39,159 nt of DNA from Apostichopus parvimensis (lineage: Eukaryota; Echinodermata; Holothuroidea; Aspidochirotida; Stichopodidae). A program made the position numbers and the translations under genes. Below the pieces are notes generated by a model. It did no database searches. It was given only the letters and a program-made list of their open reading frames with translations, and was not told the DNA's origin. Position 1 is the first letter of the stretch, and the number at the start of each line of letters is the position of its first letter. Location: positions 1 to 39,159 of the forward strand of contig KN883862.1 in NCBI GenBank assembly GCA_000934455.1, given 5' to 3'. Below, one piece after another: positions 1-11,100 of this stretch.

Positions 1-354
1 TTTTGGAATTTGTCTCCTTGAAGCTAAATTATTGTTGAATTTGTAGATTATAATTTTGATTATTTCCTACAACTGCACAAAAACTGCTTCAATAAGCCTC
101 AGTCAATCTGTGTTAATCTTCACTCAGTGTGTGCATAGCCGAATTTATTTATATGAAAATCTAAAAACAAAATTGCAGACAATGTTGCTCTTGTAAAAAG
201 AAGAATACATTGTTGGCCGAGCAAACACAAAGAAGAAAAAAAAATAATCAGAATTTTCTATACTTATTCCACCAGGAGACTTGCACCTTACATCATTAAT
301 TACATATCAGCATCAAGTAAACATGCACAGGTGTTTGTGGTAGTGCTCCATTGT

Positions 355-645
355 TTCTTGGGGTATCGGCTGACAGGCTTCTCCTGTGAGCCAATCAAAT
401 GCAGATATTTGGGGTGTTGTGTTTTTAATCCAGCTGTATCGGTTCTTAGGGTATTGGCTGAGAGGCTTGTCCTTTGAGCCAATCAAATGCAGATATTTGG
501 GGTGTTGTGTTTTAAATCCAGCTGTATTGGTTGTTAGGGTATTGGCTGACAGGCTTCTCCTTTGAGCCAATCAAATGCAGATATTTGGGGTGTTGTCTTT
601 TAACTCATGTCGTATTGGTTGTTAGTGTATTGGCTGACAGGCTTA
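355..645. repeat. Tandem array, about 88-bp unit
   Basis: About 3.3 copies of a unit containing TATTGGCTGACAGGCTTCTC and GCCAATCAAATGCAGATATT. The GCCAATCA core is a CCAAT-like motif repeated each period. Minus-strand ORFs here are artefacts of the repeat. Confidence 0.85.
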
Positions 646-1904
646 TGATACTTGTGAATCCTGCAAAATTAACTTAAGAAGAATTTTGAATGAAAATTGA
701 AGGGGAAAAAAAAGAGGCAGCCAGATCTGTTTTATTTAGTATTTAGTAGGAAACATACCATCCATCCTCTTTTGAATAGGGACCTAACAGGTCACACATA
801 TTGTGATGCTGATGAACGGTAGCTTGTGTCCTTTGATGGCATACTTGTTTAATAATTACACTTGAGTTGCTTTGTATAAGTTTATGCTGGTATTAACGAT
901 ATGTATATAGTATAACCAACTTTGTTTCAAAACTATGTAGTCCAAGAACTTTATCATACTTTTCTTTGCATTAGGGAAGCTGTGGAGTAGCGTCATCTAG
1001 GGTTTTGGTATTATATTACACCACCGTTGAATTTGAATTACCTAGACACCAACCTGTCCATTTCGTTTTTGACACAAAAAAAAATTTATAATAATAACAA
1101 TATGTATTGAAAGATGATAGTAAAACTAAGAGGAATATGACTTTCCATTGTAGCGATAAAATGAGCATTGTAACTCATTAAAAATTGTGTTGCAGTTTAG
1201 TCAGTCAATTATAGTCGGTGTTATATTCGAGGAGGTACGTTTAAGCAAATTTTCTTACCGTAAGAAAATGTTCGATCCTGTCTTTTCGTTGCTTAAGGTC
1301 ATCCACGGCCAGAGGTAAAGACTGGTACAGCCCTGAAAAGGCCAGATGGATTGTGAGCAATTTCAAAAAAATTTCCAGTTATGTTTTATTTTTACAGTAT
1401 TTAGCAACAAGGTAAAAGATAAGTTTTCAGTAAAAGCTAGGAGTAATCCTGTATTTGTCTATTAATTCTTGTGAATACAAAACAAACCAAAAAATACCAA
1501 AAAAAATGAGGGTTTTTGTTTGTTGTTATTTTTTTGCTTTCTCTCTCGATGGGTATTGGGTTTGATTCATATTTTACAAAACTGAAGATATAATGCTAGT
1601 TATTATATTTTGTTTGAGCCTAACATATTTTTTTATTTTTTTGTATGAAATCATTTACCTGGTATGTTTGTACCTTCTCTTCACATTCAACCTCCTTCAG
1701 TACAGTGTAGCCAGAAATATTAAACGTTTAGAAGCATTTCATTTACGTCGAGTGTTAATACTAATAAAGAAGGCAGCATGTACAACTAGCTGAAGGGCGT
1801 CTTTCTTGTTTTGACTTAAGGATTATGAGAAATAACTAGAACCACTGCATTTGCACTTTAGATACTGTCATTGAAACCTTGGATTGGTTTGGTACTGTAG
1901 AAGG
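646..1904. other. Non-coding stretch
   Basis: AT-rich, with short ORFs of no recognisable content (including a 66-codon hydrophobic one at 1593-1793). No repeat or RNA gene seen. Confidence 0.6.
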
Positions 1905-2312
1905 GGATTTGGGAGCGAGTAGAGGCAGGGGTAATTGGGGGAAGGTGGAGGCAGGGGTAATTGGGAGTGGGTGGGGTAAATTGGGAGTGGGTACTATATA
2001 GATCATGGGTGCAAGCAAGGGTAATTGGGAGCGCGTGTTAGAGCTGAGAAGCAACTAGGGGTAATTGGAAGCGGGTACCATATATAAGGAGTATAAACGG
2101 GTGCTATAAATCGGAGGTTCGAGCAGGAGTAATTGGGACTGGATACTGTATATCAGGGGTGCAAGCAGGGGTAATTGTGAGTGGGTACTATAGGTCATTG
2201 GTGCAAGCGGTGGTACTTGGAAATGTGTACTATAGATCAGGGGTGTAAGCAGGTAATTGTGAGTGGGTACTATAGATCATGGGTGCGAGTAGTGATAATT
2301 GGAAGTGTGTAT
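1905..2312. repeat. Minisatellite, about 45-50-bp unit
   Basis: Degenerate repeats of GCAGGGGTAATTGGGAGTGG then GTACTATAGATCATGGGTGC. Copies vary in length, with around eight recognisable. Confidence 0.8.
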
Positions 2313-2382
2313 TTATTTGGTAGAAATTTCATAGATCTCAACTAACTTTGAGAGGATACCAGCCTGGCATGGTCAGTTTAAA

Positions 2383-2459
2383 TCTTAAGATGCAATGCAG
2401 CTTCTGACACAACTAATTTGAATGCTCAGTTCTTCCTGTTCTTATCTGACACCGAGAAA
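2383..2459 (+). repeat. 75-bp direct repeat, left copy
   Basis: Starts TTAAGATGCAATGCAGCTTC and ends ATCTGACACCGAGAAA. The right copy is at 2834-2905, just beyond MITE copy 1, with a few substitutions and small gaps. Confidence 0.85.
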
Positions 2460-2837
2460 TTAAAGGGTGTGAAGACTCGCGCAAAAAGAAACGTCTAATG
2501 CCGGTAATTTGACCTAGTTCGAATGAGGTGTAACAGAGGTGTTAAACACCATCATCGATTCCAGAAAATACACACACAGCTTTCTACCGTCGGTAATTTA
2601 ATAGACACAATACTATAGTGTACAGTCAGTACATAGAGCTGCGTTCAATACCCACAGCACAGTATACAAACGATTCAGCGATGGACATCTCAGGTCCAGC
2701 TAAAGATAACAATGTATCATGTTTCATTACTGTCTGCATTTTGTAGCGACAAGCAGAAAACTCCACTTGCAAGCAACGGAAATTTAACTTTTTCAGAGCG
2801 CAGCACACGGTTTGGGGCGAGTCTTCAATGCTTTTAA
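2460..2837 (+). mobile_element. TTAA-flanked MITE, copy 1
   Basis: About 378 bp, starting TTAAAGGGTGTGAAGACTCG and ending with the imperfect inverted form (GAGTCTTCAATGCTTTTAA). It shares the internal blocks CTACCGTCGGTAATT and CTGTCTGCATTTTGTAGCGA with the other three copies. There is no coding potential. Terminal TTAA sites suggest a TTAA-targeting superfamily such as piggyBac or Kolobok; which one is unresolved. Confidence 0.85.
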
Positions 2838-2905
2838 GACGCAATGCAGCTTCTGACACTTAATTTGAATGCTCAATTCTTCCTGTTCATATCTGACACC
2901 GAGAA
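2834..2905 (+). repeat. 75-bp direct repeat, right copy
   Basis: Starts TTAAGACGCAATGCAGCTTC and ends ATCTGACACCGAGAAA, followed by another TTAA. With the left copy it brackets MITE copy 1, which appears to sit at the TTAA joining two tandem units. Confidence 0.85.
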
Positions 2906-2912
2906 ATTAAGA

Positions 2913-4534
2913 CTGATATCTGGGACTTTGGAGGATAGCTGGTGGCAGACAACACAACAATGGGGATATGGGTGGCATACATTGTGGCAATCAGGATAAA
3001 TTGTGGCAGGCAAACCTAACATAGTAGACTCTCATATTTGTTTGAAAATTCACACAGAAATTTGGCAACATTTTCTTTTCAATAATCAAATTTTTATTGA
3101 AAAATGGAAATATCTCAGAATGCACATGTACAAGTACATGTCCACTTACGAAAGCTTAAATATGTGCTATTAAAATTTGTTGTACCTTTTACTCTTATAG
3201 TTACTTCACATCTGTACATCAGAATAAGAGCTTTGATAGGGAAATGTCATCTCTGTAAGTTCCTACATTCTATCTTACCTTTCAGATTACTACCCATACA
3301 AGATGTGTGCCATTGATCACTGTAAGGGCTACAACACAAACCAGAATGCAAAAATTCATTGAAGTTTTGATTACTTCAATAAACTTCTTCTCTATATGAT
3401 TCATGCCAAGTATAACAAGATTTCCACAATTTGACCCCTGGTAATGCCAAATGACCTTTGATCTCCGTCACACTCACATACGCCATCATTGAATGCAAAG
3501 GTTATGATTATCGAAACCAAAAATTAACCTGAAAGATTGCAAATATCTCACTTGATTGGACTTCATCTCACAAAAAAGTATATTATTAGTCAGAATTTAC
3601 TCAAGTTGAAAAAAAAGGAAAAACAAAACAAAAACAAAAAAAGACAACAGATAGAGGATTCAACGATTTTTCTTAATAAGTTCTTAATTTATTATTTTGA
3701 ACAATGGATTAATAGTAACAAATTTCAGATGACTGAAAAAGTGACATCATTAAATATGGGGGTGAAGAAGCACTCCTGATCTTTTTAATGGTGAGGGAAA
3801 AATAGAAAAAATGTTAAATCATCTTTTGGCTTGTCCAATTTGCTGAAATTAATGCTCTTACAATGTTATGAGTATACCATACTACGACACATAATTACAT
3901 CCACACATGACTGTGTGAATGCCATACCTAGGACAAGTATTCTTGAGAATAGCAATAAAAGTTGGTTGCCCTTTATCTGGGCCTGTTGCTATATTCATGT
4001 ACCATCTTTCTCCATTTTAACAGATCGAACATGAAGAAGTGGCACATATGATGTTCATTCTTGGGATCTAGTGACAACCAAAATAAAAAAAATTGAGGGG
4101 GGGGGGGGGAACAGGCATGTGTGGGGCCGGCAAAAGTTTATTTATCAGAGAAATTTATTCTTCGACCCCTGAAGATCCTGGCATGGTATGAGAAGTCCGT
4201 TTGAAGTTTTGAGTTCTTACTCTTCATGTTCTGGACTTTGTCACTGAATTGATACAAAATTTAAAGGGCCACAGTTAAAACCATTACAATCAAGGAGTTT
4301 TAAGGGAAAAAACATGGGGAAAGGGATGGATTGGGGAGGGGGAAGGGAGAGACATTGGCTACATCATTGGCTACATCACAAAGAGTAATAAGTATGTATG
4401 TATAGCATACAACTCCTTGCTAACCATGTCAGTGTCACCGTGGTGATTTATACACACACACTGATTGGGCGTTCCCTTCTTCCCATTGTTCTTGTTTTCC
4501 CATTGTTCTTACTTCATTGTCCATTGCCCCCACA
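2913..4534. other. NOP2 3' flank
   Basis: Contains the NOP2 3' UTR on the minus strand (right part), a G13 run at 4097-4109, and small ORFs that are not conserved. No further gene is recognised. Confidence 0.6.
4137..4142 (-). terminator. Candidate NOP2 polyadenylation signal
   Basis: AATAAA on the minus strand, about 390 nt after the NOP2 stop. It is the nearest canonical hexamer I saw. Transcript data would be needed to confirm it. Confidence 0.4.
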
Positions 4535-5106
4535 TCAGGGTGTCTTAGCTTTCTTTGAGTTTTTGCCTCTGAACTTCCCCTTTGGTGACCTCTTCCCACC
4601 AAAGCTCTTAGGTCTCGGTTTCCCTTTCTTCTTCTGCATTTTTCGTCTCCTCTCAGGAGTGATTTTCTTTCCTTTCTTCCCGCCGTCATCGTCGTCGCTG
4701 TCGTCTTCGTCGTCTGCCTTCCGTTGACCTCTGACCTGCCTGGTCTTCTTCATGAACCCTTTTGAAGCTTTGTCAGATTTTGTCTCAGTCTGACTCGCTT
4801 GACCTCCTGTTTCTTCTTGGGAACTCTGACCCTCTGGTAATGGTTCAGTTTTCTTCTCATTTTTCTTGATCCGTTTCTGCTTATTGTCACCATCTTGGGT
4901 GGTATTTTCATCCTGTGCTTCTTTACCGTCTCCTCCTTTGTTTGACTTTTTCTGCCTCTTCCCTCCTTTTCCTTCTACCCGACCCTCATCTCCAGCTGGG
5001 CGTGGCCTCTTCTTACCCTCCGGTGCTGGACTGGTATCGCTCTTTCCTGTGCTGTCCGTATTCGGGACCTCTGTGTTATTTTCATCGGTAGCTTCATCTT
5101 CTGGAG
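4535..5106 (-). CDS. NOP2: NOP2 exon 16, Lys-rich tail
   Basis: Residues 596-785 and the TGA stop. The tail is low-complexity and charged: Glu/Thr/Gln-rich, then Asp-rich, then Lys/Arg-rich ([20 protein letters not shown]). It resembles the variable basic tails of other NOP2 proteins and is not expected to align closely. Acceptor GGTTAACAG. Confidence 0.93.
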
Positions 5107-8100
5107 CTGTTAACCAAAAGAGATTTTACCAAAAATACATTGTAACTATGAAAAGCAAACTGCTAAGGCTTGGACCCACAATTTCCAGAGACATGATGGC
5201 AGGGTGATACATTCTTTAAACAACATCCGACACGATCAACAACATAGAATGCTCGCATTTCATTCCAAACACGGCATTCTTGAAAAATGTGAATAAATAT
5301 AAACTCAATTTTGAGTACTTGAATTACTGTTCCCTACATGATTTAATAACATAATCAATATGTGACATCACTATTTTGTTGCATTCCAAGAATAGTAGTT
5401 TATTAGCAAAACTAAATGAAAAATTAGTAAAAAGAAACCAAAAGAGATATTAAAAAAATTTTCCTTTGTAAATTGTTGTTGAGGGTGGGCAACTTTTTTG
5501 GAAAGCATAGAAGGAACAGAACCAAGTGAAATTTCTGAATTCAAAAATCAGAAATACAAAATCCATGCTAGGTTGAATATGCCCAGAGATTGTCTCAGTC
5601 GATGGATTTTGAGTCTGGAATCAAATGTCCGAGATGGACACTTTAACGGCTGCACCATGACAACACGTCTTCGCCTCTCATTCCCATACAAAAATAACCT
5701 TGAATGGGTTTCACACTGGAGAAATATCCATCTCCTAACATTGCACATCACCCTCCACCCAAAGATAGCACCTCTAAGTTAGAAACAGAACGAAAAAAAA
5801 GAAGAAGAAGAATATAAAGGCGAGATACTTACTTGCTTTCGGTATCACATTAGAGAACTTCCTTAGTTTGGCTACAAAGAAACCGTCCATATTGTGCGTA
5901 TGAGGATAAAACCTTCTCGTCTCTTTCAAACTCGGATGGAAGCTTCGGGATCCCATACTGGTGAGAGTAACGGAAAGATATATATGACAGGTCACATGGG
6001 CCAAAGAGAACAGCTAGGGGAGTGGGTGGGAGGGGGGTATACTTCTTCATGTTATTAAATACTAGGCCCCCTTCTAAGAAGTGTACAAGTCTCTGATTGT
6101 ACTCTTACACTTTGACCTGCTACTGCACTTTATAAACTTTTCTATTATCATACTGTTTCAATCTTGGGGTAGTATTGGCACAGGGTTGGTCCCACCGACT
6201 CACATAACCCAGCGATTAGTTTAGACAAAGATGTTGGCAGTAATATTCTCAGTCCCCTATTTGTAACCCTTGCACACATTATCAATAGGGGCCAGTTTAG
6301 TGTACAACATACATACATACATACACCCATACATACATCATTATTTAGCTAATCATTCATTTTGTAAAATGGGCCGCCCTACTTGAAGACTACCAGTTCC
6401 TCCCCTCACTCATACAATGTATTTGGTGCCCATGCAAAACTGACTTTCAAACTAGTCACAAACTCAGCAGAGAGCTTACAAAATAGCAGAGACTCACTTC
6501 TTGAATCCTGGAGTACCAAAGTCTAGCCCTGTTGGGACGAGCTTCACACTTCGTTTCTTCAGGGCGTAGTCCACGACCCACTCGTTTTCTTCGACCTTTG
6601 AGGATACAAAACAGGAGATTATTATAAGTGGATCCTGCGGGGAAACAGTTGGCTGCTTAATAAAACTGCTGGGAATATATTTTGTTTTTTAATCTGTAGA
6701 TCAAAGCCCCAACCTCATATCATACGGTGAAGATTTTTTTTTTTTTTTCAAAATGCGAGAAAATTTTTTAATAAATTTTGCAACATCAGAGTGACGTCAT
6801 CACAGCGATCCAGTTGAAAAAGTCTTCTGGTTTTCTTTATAACATTGAATTAAATATTTACAAGTGAAAATAGTATCTTTTCCCTAGTAGCGTTTCGATG
6901 AAATTAAAACCTGGATTGATCAGTCTACAACATAAAGCAAATCGATTTTGTGGTCCTCCTTTTGTTCTATTGGAGCACTCTTAATTAGATAAATAGTTAA
7001 TTAGCATGTTACCAATTGCTGCAGCTCATGTAGATAGCTTTGTGTCCTTCACAACCAATGTAATCAACTTTGTCGTTTGTTATTATTAATCTGACACCTG
7101 ACTGTATCATTCCTTGAAATTTGACGTCGGGTAAGAAAACCAAATTAGATGCAAGAGGAAGCTTTGGGAAATTGGAAATAGCAGATTCTTGCTATTTGAT
7201 AGATTCCACTGCCATCCTCCACCCCCCCCCCCCTTGCCCCCACAATTTTTATTCTTGTGTTTTCGTTTGAGAAATGGACTTACCAAGATTGAGCATGTGG
7301 AGTAAACCAGGTATCCTCCGGTCTTAGACCTTGCATTTACTGAGTCAATCGCAGCTAGAAGTAACTCCTTCTGCAGCTTGGCACTGTTGTACACATCGTC
7401 CATGGACTTGTTGGTTTTCACACTTTCGTCCTTACCGACCACCCCAGTACCTGTACAAGGAGCGTCTAGGAGGACACGGTCAAAGCCACCTTGAACCTAA
7501 AAGTAGAAATTGTTATTTGTATAGAAAAAATGGCTTTTTTCAAAACAAATTGACATGCAAACTTATAAAAGTCACTTAGGTAAAACTGGTCAGAGACAAA
7601 TGCAGTCAATGAGGTTACATAAGTAGACAACGGAGTGCTTGTAAAACCAACGTTATTACAGTGAGTTCTTTTCTGTAAAATAAACTCAATGGCCTTTAGA
7701 AGCTCTTATGGTTAAGTTTGGCTGTTCGTGTTGATGAGACCTAGGAACAGTGATTAGCATCTAAGATATCAGTATCACTTCTGAGCTGGTGTCCAGTGAA
7801 ACCTTTTCCGGTGAGCAAAACATATACTGTCCCTTAGAATGGATTAGATCAATTCGTGTCACTCACCTTTGGAAAAGATCTACCATCTTCATTTGAGACA
7901 ACAATATTTGTGATACCGCATCGGTGGGCGTTACCAACGATAGCCTTCACCCTGTCCTTGTTGGCATCATTAGCCAGTACCCTGCCAGTGTTCTTCATCA
8001 GTGCAGCTGGCCAAATAAGAAAAAAATTAAATTTAAATTTAAAAAAAAGATAAATAAAACTTGAACTATGAAAAAGAACTTGAACTAAGAAAAGAAACTT

Positions 8101-11100
8101 GAACTATGAAAATAAACTTGAACTATGAAAAGAAACTTGAACTATGAAAAGAAACTTGAACTATGAAAAGAAACTTGAACCATGATAAGAAACTTGAACC
8201 ATGATAAGAAACTTGAAACATGATAAGACACTTGAACCATGATAAGAAACTTGAACCATGATAAGAATCTTGAACTATGATAAGAAACTCGAACTATGAT
8301 AAGAAACTTGAACTATGATAAGAAACTTGAACTATGCCAAAAAATTGACCTATGACAAAAAAGTAAAAGTCACTGAGAAGTCATTTGAGTTCTAGAAACA
8401 GATGAGTTTTCAGAATATACTTGAAAGACACAAATGAAGGAGAGTGCTTTATGAATTCAGTTAATTTGTTCCCAATTTAAAGGGCAGCAGAAGCAAAACA
8501 GCGGTCTCCCAAGGATCTGTTAGTAGTAGTCCGAAAGGTGAGTAGAAAATTACTCCGTTTGGTGAGTAGACATTTATTCCTTTGAACACGGTTCACAAGG
8601 TGTTCTATAATAGAAGTAGATGAAGGCTACTAGAGGCTAAATCAGCTGCACACTAAAACTGAATAATCTCAAATAATGAATGGTGGATCAGATTTGGAAA
8701 ATCCTGGATGAAGTTTACTGATCTGCGGATAATCCTAAGTTTAAAAATTACTTATATTTTATCAAATACTCTGATAGATATTCTCTAATTTCTTTATTTA
8801 TTTTTGCTCTCACAAATATATGTTGTTTTTCCTCCTGGTGCAGAACACATGTCCAGGACACTCTCATGCTCTTGAGGGGCGAGTGCCATGACGGGGAGAA
8901 AACTGGATGCCCCCTGGAGGATGTAATGGCCAGCCAAGTATTCTGGAGTTGCACCTGATGAAAGAGGCAAATATGTAGCACTTTACTCAAAAGATGACTA
9001 CTTGAAACAGAATTAATTTGGTTTGATATGGGGCCATTCAAAATAAAGAGGTATAAGATGTTAAATTTAAAATTACTACTTAAGTGTATCTTTGTGATTT
9101 AAGCAACACTCCACCCCCCCCCTCCCCTCCCCGCTCAACCACATATATGAACTTGAAGTTAATTACATACTGACATTAGGAAACCAACACATGGCACATT
9201 CATCACTGTAGAGATCACTGATTTCTTTCCCCTTTTGACCTTTTTATATATCAAAATGCTGTAGAAACCATCAAACTGCAACAAGGTCACCAGTTACCAT
9301 GGCAGTCTCTTTACACAGAATCTTTCAGTATTTCGGTGACAATTAACAAAATTCTTGATCCTACAAAACTGCTTTGCCAACATTAAACTACTCCCTGCAG
9401 CCAAGATACATGTGAGAACTGTTGACCAGTTCTCTTAGAGATATTTAACAGCACGTCAACAGAACAGTGGCGTGCACAAAGCGAGAAGATTTAGAATTCC
9501 ACACCGCCATCTTCAAATCCTGTACAAATCACTGAAACAGAAGACGTCTAACATGCACTTGCATGGAATACCTAGATGGTGAATACTTAAGTCGAGAAGC
9601 TTGTTTCGCATTAAAACACTTCCTCATCATTATTTTGGCTTACCGATTGGAACCGATGACTCAAAGATGACGAGCCCCACTTTTGACCATTTGCCGACTG
9701 GATCAAGATTCACACCTCGATTAATCAGAGCCTGAAAAGAGAGAGTGGAACATTCACGAAATCAGAAACTATAAGTGAAAAATAAATTTAAGTACTTATA
9801 GATGATAGCAAGTACAACAAGTACAACAGCATGAGTACAACAGTATGAGTATGACTCTATGAGCACAACAACAAGTTTATGAGTACAACAGCATGAGTAC
9901 AATTACAAGTAGCATTCCTCTTCATATCATATATTCAACAGAGTTAATCATATGGTGTCAACCAGACTTGCAGTATGAGTACAACAGCATGAGTACAATT
10001 ACAAGTAGAATTCCCCTGCATATCATATATTCAAGAAAGTTAACCATATGGTGTCAACCAGACCTGCAGTATCAGTACAACGACATGATTATGAGTACAA
10101 CAGCATGAGTGGGAGTACAAGTAGAATTCCCCTATGCATGAGTACGCGTACAAGACTCTTAATGTGAGTACCAGTGCTTCATTTTGCACTAGTACCTACA
10201 CTAGATTCTAATAATGACCTAAGTACTAATCCACAACGAGTAAAGGTTACTATGCTAGAATAAGAGTAAGGACTTACTACAAGTTGCATGTGATAGCAAA
10301 ATGCTGAAAACTTCAGAATTGGCTTAACTAATACTGACAAATTGTTTTTCTACAATATGGTTGACCTCATTTAAATGATGTAAAATTTGGGAGTTATAAA
10401 ATCATTTTGTGAAAGAAACACAGATAAATGTTCTTGTCTGGAAAAGGTTTATCAAGAGTGAATTGAAACAGGAACATAAGCCGTATTAAATGTTAAGGTG
10501 GGTTGATAAACTTTAGATTGGGGTGGGAACCATTTTCTTCCAAAATCATATCCCACCCTCCCCTTAGCCTGCCCCATTCCCACCAACTCCATGGATCACC
10601 TCCTTATGCTGTAACAAGGATACTTAAAGGCATTGAAGACTCGCACCAAACCGCGTGCGGCCATCTGAAAAAGTAAACTATCCGTTGCTTGCAAGTGACG
10701 TTTTGTTTGTGTCGCTACAAAATGCAGACAGTACAGTAATGAAACGTGATACCTTGTTATCTTTAGCTGGACCTGATATGTCCACTGCTGTATCGTTTGT
10801 ACACTGTGCTGTGGGTATTGACCGCAGCTGTATGTACTGACTGTACACTAGTGTCTAATTAATGATGGTAGCAAGCCCTGTGTGTGTATTTTTCTGGGAT
10901 TGATGGTGGTGTCTAACACTTCTGTTACACCTCATTCGAAACTAGGTCAGATTACCGGCATTAGACTTTTCTTTTTGCGCAAATCTTCACACCCTTTAAG
11001 AGTGTGAAGCTATAGTGTATTGACTGTTATATTTATATAAACAAAAATGACACTTTATCTCTGACAAGTCCCTAGCAACCAACCTGAGCAAGATCTCTCC

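Noticed and set aside
4398-4727. Plus-strand ORFs of about 109-113 codons over 4398-5207
   Set aside because: They lie antisense to NOP2 exon 16 and reflect its Lys/Asp codon bias read backwards (Phe, Leu, Ser-rich).
6304-6340. ACAT/ATAC microsatellite
   Set aside because: A short, ordinary microsatellite in NOP2 intron 14 with no sign of function.
10655-10840. 61-codon ORF and a similar one at 2626-2859
   Set aside because: Both are readings of the same MITE sequence and differ by frame breaks between copies, so it is not a gene.
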